The notes under the pieces: generated by a model | Database searches by the model: none | What the model saw: the letters and a program-made list of their open reading frames with translations, nothing else | Told to the model about the DNA's origin: nothing | Program-made: the position numbers and the translations under genes | In this document: positions 61,289-64,000 of the stretch, piece after piece | Layout: every line of letters starts with the position of its first letter | Position numbering within the stretch: position 1 is the first letter of the stretch | Origin: Puteibacter caeruleilacunae | GTDB taxonomy: Bacteria > Bacteroidota > Bacteroidia > Bacteroidales > Prolixibacteraceae | Direction of reading: 5' to 3' | NCBI GenBank assembly: GCA_005217565.1 | Contig: SJCO01000001.1 | Span: forward strand, 62,001-126,000 | DNA length: 64,000 nt

Positions 61289-62440
61289 ATGAGAAAATTT
61301 AGATATATACTATTTATCCTTTTCGCTTTTACGATGACCGTAGGGTGTGAGGATATGATGGATATGCATAGTGAATATGTGAAAAATGGCGAAACTATTT
61401 ACAGTGTAAAAGTAGATAGTATGATCGTATACCCTGGAAATGGCAGGATGAAATTAAAGGGGTACCTACGAAATGGCATGCAAGTGAAAAATATAAAGGT
61501 TAAATGGGAGGATGTAGAAAAAACAGAATTTGTTGAAACGATTGCTTATGATTATAGTGCATCTCCTGATTCTTTTATAACTACAATTGATATTTCAGAA
61601 GGTCAGTATTTACTTGAGTTGACATCAGAAAATGCTGACGGTAATAGCTCTATTGCAACACAGTTTGATGCTAAGGTTTATGGTGAAACATATCGAAGCT
61701 ATCTTGAAAATAGATCTATTCAGAAAATTTTGCCGAATGTTACAGGAGGCGCAGCAATAACCTTTGGACCAGCTGCATCAAATAATGTACTAGTGAAATT
61801 ACAATATCAAACGACTGAAGGAGTTGAAAAAACAGTTGAGGTGGAACCTTCTCAAACTAATTTGGTTATTGCTGATTGTGATCTGCATGAGCCTGTACAA
61901 TATAGTAGTGGTTATCTACCTGCAGAAAATGCTATCGATATTTTTTATTGTGATGCTAAAGAGTTGGATTTAGAATATCTTACTGATATTGCCTTTGAAT
62001 TTGATAAATCATCGTGGGAAATAATAGATTTCTCGACTGAAGAGCTACCTGCAAACGAAGGAGGAGGTAATGGTCCTGCTGTAAATATTATTGATGGAAA
62101 TAATGGTTCTTATTGGCAAAGTCAGTGGGACGGGGGCACAGGACAAATACCTCATCACATTACTATTGATATGAAAAATACATTTAATGTTACCAAGATT
62201 GACCTATATCGAAGGGCTGGTAACAATCATACCAAACGTGTTGTGATAGAGGGTAGTATTGATGGTGTCAATTGGGAAGAGGTTAGTACTCTTGATTATA
62301 CCGATGATGGAGCAGATCAGCTTGAAGTCCTTGAGCTATCAGAAGGGAGAAGGATGAGATTTATTAAGCTTAACGTTGTTGAGTCTAATGCGCCTCCGTA
62401 TGTATCCCTTGGAGAGATAACTGTAACAGGCAAATTGTAG
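61289..62440 (+). CDS. Surface lipoprotein, DUF4998 plus discoidin-like domain
   Basis: Lipoprotein (383 aa; lipobox TVGC, Cys20). The N-terminal ~200 residues look like DUF4998 (NGRMKLKGYLRNGMQVKNIKVKW). The C-terminal ~140 residues are F5/8 type C-like (IIDGNNGSYWQSQWDG, HHITIDMKNTFNVTKIDLYRR, MRFIKLNVVES). It follows the preceding lipoprotein by 11 bp and is likely part of the same outer-membrane glycan-capture assembly. Confidence 0.82.
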   Translation: MRKFRYILFILFAFTMTVGCEDMMDMHSEYVKNGETIYSVKVDSMIVYPGNGRMKLKGYLRNGMQVKNIKVKWEDVEKTEFVETIAYDYSASPDSFITTIDISEGQYLLELTSENADGNSSIATQFDAKVYGETYRSYLENRSIQKILPNVTGGAAITFGPAASNNVLVKLQYQTTEGVEKTVEVEPSQTNLVIADCDLHEPVQYSSGYLPAENAIDIFYCDAKELDLEYLTDIAFEFDKSSWEIIDFSTEELPANEGGGNGPAVNIIDGNNGSYWQSQWDGGTGQIPHHITIDMKNTFNVTKIDLYRRAGNNHTKRVVIEGSIDGVNWEEVSTLDYTDDGADQLEVLELSEGRRMRFIKLNVVESNAPPYVSLGEITVTGKL

Positions 62441-62473
62441 TATTACGACTTACTATTGGTGATTTTAATATTG

Positions 62474-62511
62474 ATTCTCTCTCTTGTGTTTATACAGGGG
62501 GGAGAATTTTT
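62474..62511 (+). terminator. Possible attenuating terminator before symporter gene
   Basis: ATTCTCTCT (62474-62482) pairs, with two wobbles, with GGGGAGAAT (62499-62507), followed by TTTTT. It may reduce read-through from the SusCD-lipoprotein message into the transporter gene. Confidence 0.5.
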
Positions 62512-62540
62512 GATTGAGGATTAAGAATTTGAAGATTATC

Positions 62541-64000
62541 ATGGAGAATAATGGACTTGTTTTTTGGGATTATTTGGTATTTGTGGTTTATGCTATTGTA
62601 ATATTGAGTGTAGGATTATGGGTGTCGCGCGATAAAAAAGGACATAAAAAGAATGCCGAAGATTATTTTCTTGCAGGTAAATCTTTGCCCTGGTGGGCTA
62701 TTGGGGCTTCCCTAATTGCTGCCAATATATCTGCCGAACAATTTATCGGTATGTCGGGATCAGGCTTCGCAATAGGATTAGCAATTGCATCATATGAATG
62801 GATTGCTGCGTTAGGTTTAATCATTGTTGGGAAATTCTTTTTGCCAATTTTTATGGAGAAAGGGCTGTATACAATTCCTGAATTTGTTGAAAAACGTTAT
62901 AGTGTAACACTGAAGTCTATTCTTGCCGTATTTTGGATTGCCTTGTTCATATTTGTTAATCTTACTTCGGTGCTTTACCTAGGGGCAAAGGCAATGGATA
63001 CAATTATTGGTAATGGGGATGGATCACTGATGATTACAACTATTATTGGTTTGGCTCTTTTTGCAGCAGCTTATTCTTTGTGGGGCGGATTATCTGCAGT
63101 AGCCTGGACTGATGTTATTCAGGTGATTTTGTTAGTTGTTGGTGGATTAGTAACTACCGTGATAGCATTAGATCACCTGACTCCTAATGGTGGTGTCCTC
63201 GACGGATTAAGGCATTTATATGCTACAGTTCCAGAGAAATTCTCAATGATAATCAGTAAAGGTGAAATCATTACGCCAGATGGAAGTGATGCTTGGAATG
63301 ATTTACCAGGATTGGCTGTAATAGTTGGCGGCTTGTGGGTTGCAAATTTGTATTATTGGGGCTTTAATCAATACATTATTCAGCGAACGTTAGCAGCTAA
63401 ATCATTGCGTGAATCTCAACGAGGTATTGTCTTCGCAGCATTCCTAAAACTGATTATTCCACTAATTGTTGTTGTGCCAGGGATTATTGCATATGTGTTC
63501 TATTCAAATCCAGAGGGTACAACAGTTGTTGATGGTGTTGTATCAGCATTTGAAGTAAATGGAGTAATTGAGAATGATAAAGCCTATCCATGGCTGATTA
63601 GTCGCTTTATTCCTGTGGGATTGAAAGGGCTTGTGCTTGCTGCTTTAGCTGCGGCTATAGTATCATCTTTGGCTTCTATGCTTAATTCAACTGCAACAAT
63701 ATTTACAATGGATCTTTATCGTCCTTATTTTAATCCAAAAGCAAGTAATGGAGAAATGGTAAATGTAGGTCGAATTACCGCTGCTGTTTCCTTGGTTATT
63801 GCAGGTTGTCTGGCTCCGCTATTAGGGGGTATTCCTCAAGCTTTTCAGTTTGTTCAAGAATATACAGGTATAGTTAGTCCTGGTATTTTAGCTATATTTT
63901 TAATGGGTTTGTTTTATAAAAAGGCCAATAATAAGGCTGCTATTTGGAGTGCCTTTTTATCGGTGCCTTTGGCTATTTACTTTAAAGTGGCTCCTAAAGG
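62541..64000 (+). CDS. SSS-family sodium/sugar symporter (partial, runs off window)
   Basis: Inner-membrane sodium:solute symporter of the SGLT type, cut at the window end after 486 codons of a protein usually 500-560 aa long. The start is ATG at 62541 (MENNGLVFWDYL). Family motifs include the early DYFLAGKSLPWWAIGASLIAA stretch, YTIPEFVEKRYS, YSLWGGLSAVAWTDVIQ (a strong SGLT signature), and ALAAAIVSSLASMLNSTATIFTMD. About twelve membrane segments are visible. It is likely to import the monosaccharide (for example fucose or galactose) released by the PUL enzymes. Confidence 0.93.
   Translation, partial: MENNGLVFWDYLVFVVYAIVILSVGLWVSRDKKGHKKNAEDYFLAGKSLPWWAIGASLIAANISAEQFIGMSGSGFAIGLAIASYEWIAALGLIIVGKFFLPIFMEKGLYTIPEFVEKRYSVTLKSILAVFWIALFIFVNLTSVLYLGAKAMDTIIGNGDGSLMITTIIGLALFAAAYSLWGGLSAVAWTDVIQVILLVVGGLVTTVIALDHLTPNGGVLDGLRHLYATVPEKFSMIISKGEIITPDGSDAWNDLPGLAVIVGGLWVANLYYWGFNQYIIQRTLAAKSLRESQRGIVFAAFLKLIIPLIVVVPGIIAYVFYSNPEGTTVVDGVVSAFEVNGVIENDKAYPWLISRFIPVGLKGLVLAALAAAIVSSLASMLNSTATIFTMDLYRPYFNPKASNGEMVNVGRITAAVSLVIAGCLAPLLGGIPQAFQFVQEYTGIVSPGILAIFLMGLFYKKANNKAAIWSAFLSVPLAIYFKVAPK

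Noticed and set aside
1-64000. CRISPR array, intact insertion sequence, integrase or rRNA operon
   Set aside because: No regularly spaced direct repeats, transposase, integrase or rRNA motifs were seen on either strand.

Overview
The window looks like a piece of a marine or anaerobic Bacteroidota chromosome, most likely Marinilabiliales/Prolixibacteraceae-like. The supporting signs are two SusC/SusD pairs, a FecR anti-sigma factor, a giant hybrid two-component regulator, an UpxY-type NusG paralogue, DUF4199 and DUF4998-type proteins, AT-rich spacers, and Bacteroidota promoters of the TTTG-N18-20-TAnnTTTG type in front of stable RNA genes. The genus cannot be fixed from the sequence alone.

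Layout. (1) 105-12375: a polysaccharide utilisation locus (PUL) with FecR anti-sigma factor, SusC, SusD, an S1 sulfatase, a heparinase II (PL21) very close in sequence to the Pedobacter heparinus enzyme, and a multi-pass acetyltransferase related to human HGSNAT. Together they point to heparin/heparan sulfate (or a marine heparinoid) as substrate. (2) 12418-17598: a thiamine cluster headed by a TPP riboswitch and an attenuator hairpin, with a methyltransferase of unknown role, thiM, thiE, thiL, thiD and tenA. An MscS-type channel follows. (3) 18569-20409: a spacer with a long imperfect palindrome, a KdgF-like cupin gene, then the SRP RNA running directly into tRNA-Thr and a duplicated tRNA-Tyr/tRNA-Gly pair. 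(4) 20537-29890: housekeeping and membrane genes (DUF4199, GT2 glycosyltransferase, membrane AraC regulator, paired M16 proteases with a nitronate-monooxygenase-like protein, class IV aminotransferase, TetR regulator, PlsC acyltransferase). (5) 30092-34483: tRNA-Leu, a small lipoprotein, an UpxY-like antiterminator and a WbpE/WbpD/WbpB set for a di-N-acetylated uronic acid sugar of a surface polysaccharide, then tRNA-Lys.

(6) 34599-64000: a second, larger PUL. The minus strand carries an S1 sulfatase, a protein joining an alpha/beta hydrolase to an SGNH esterase, a sialate O-acetylesterase-like enzyme, two GH29 alpha-L-fucosidases, the hybrid two-component regulator and an AraC regulator. The plus strand carries two tandem GH2 enzymes, then SusC, SusD, two surface lipoproteins with discoidin-like C-termini and a sodium/solute symporter cut by the window end. 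The enzymes predict a fucose-containing, sulfated and O-acylated glycan, for example a galactofucan. Outer-membrane SusCD would import oligosaccharides, periplasmic esterases, sulfatase and glycosidases would trim them, the hybrid sensor would detect a breakdown product, and the symporter would take up the released sugar.

The least explained items are the riboswitch-controlled methyltransferase, the bi-esterase fusion, the hairpin leader before the second susC, the SRP/tRNA-Thr junction, and several structured intergenic repeats.
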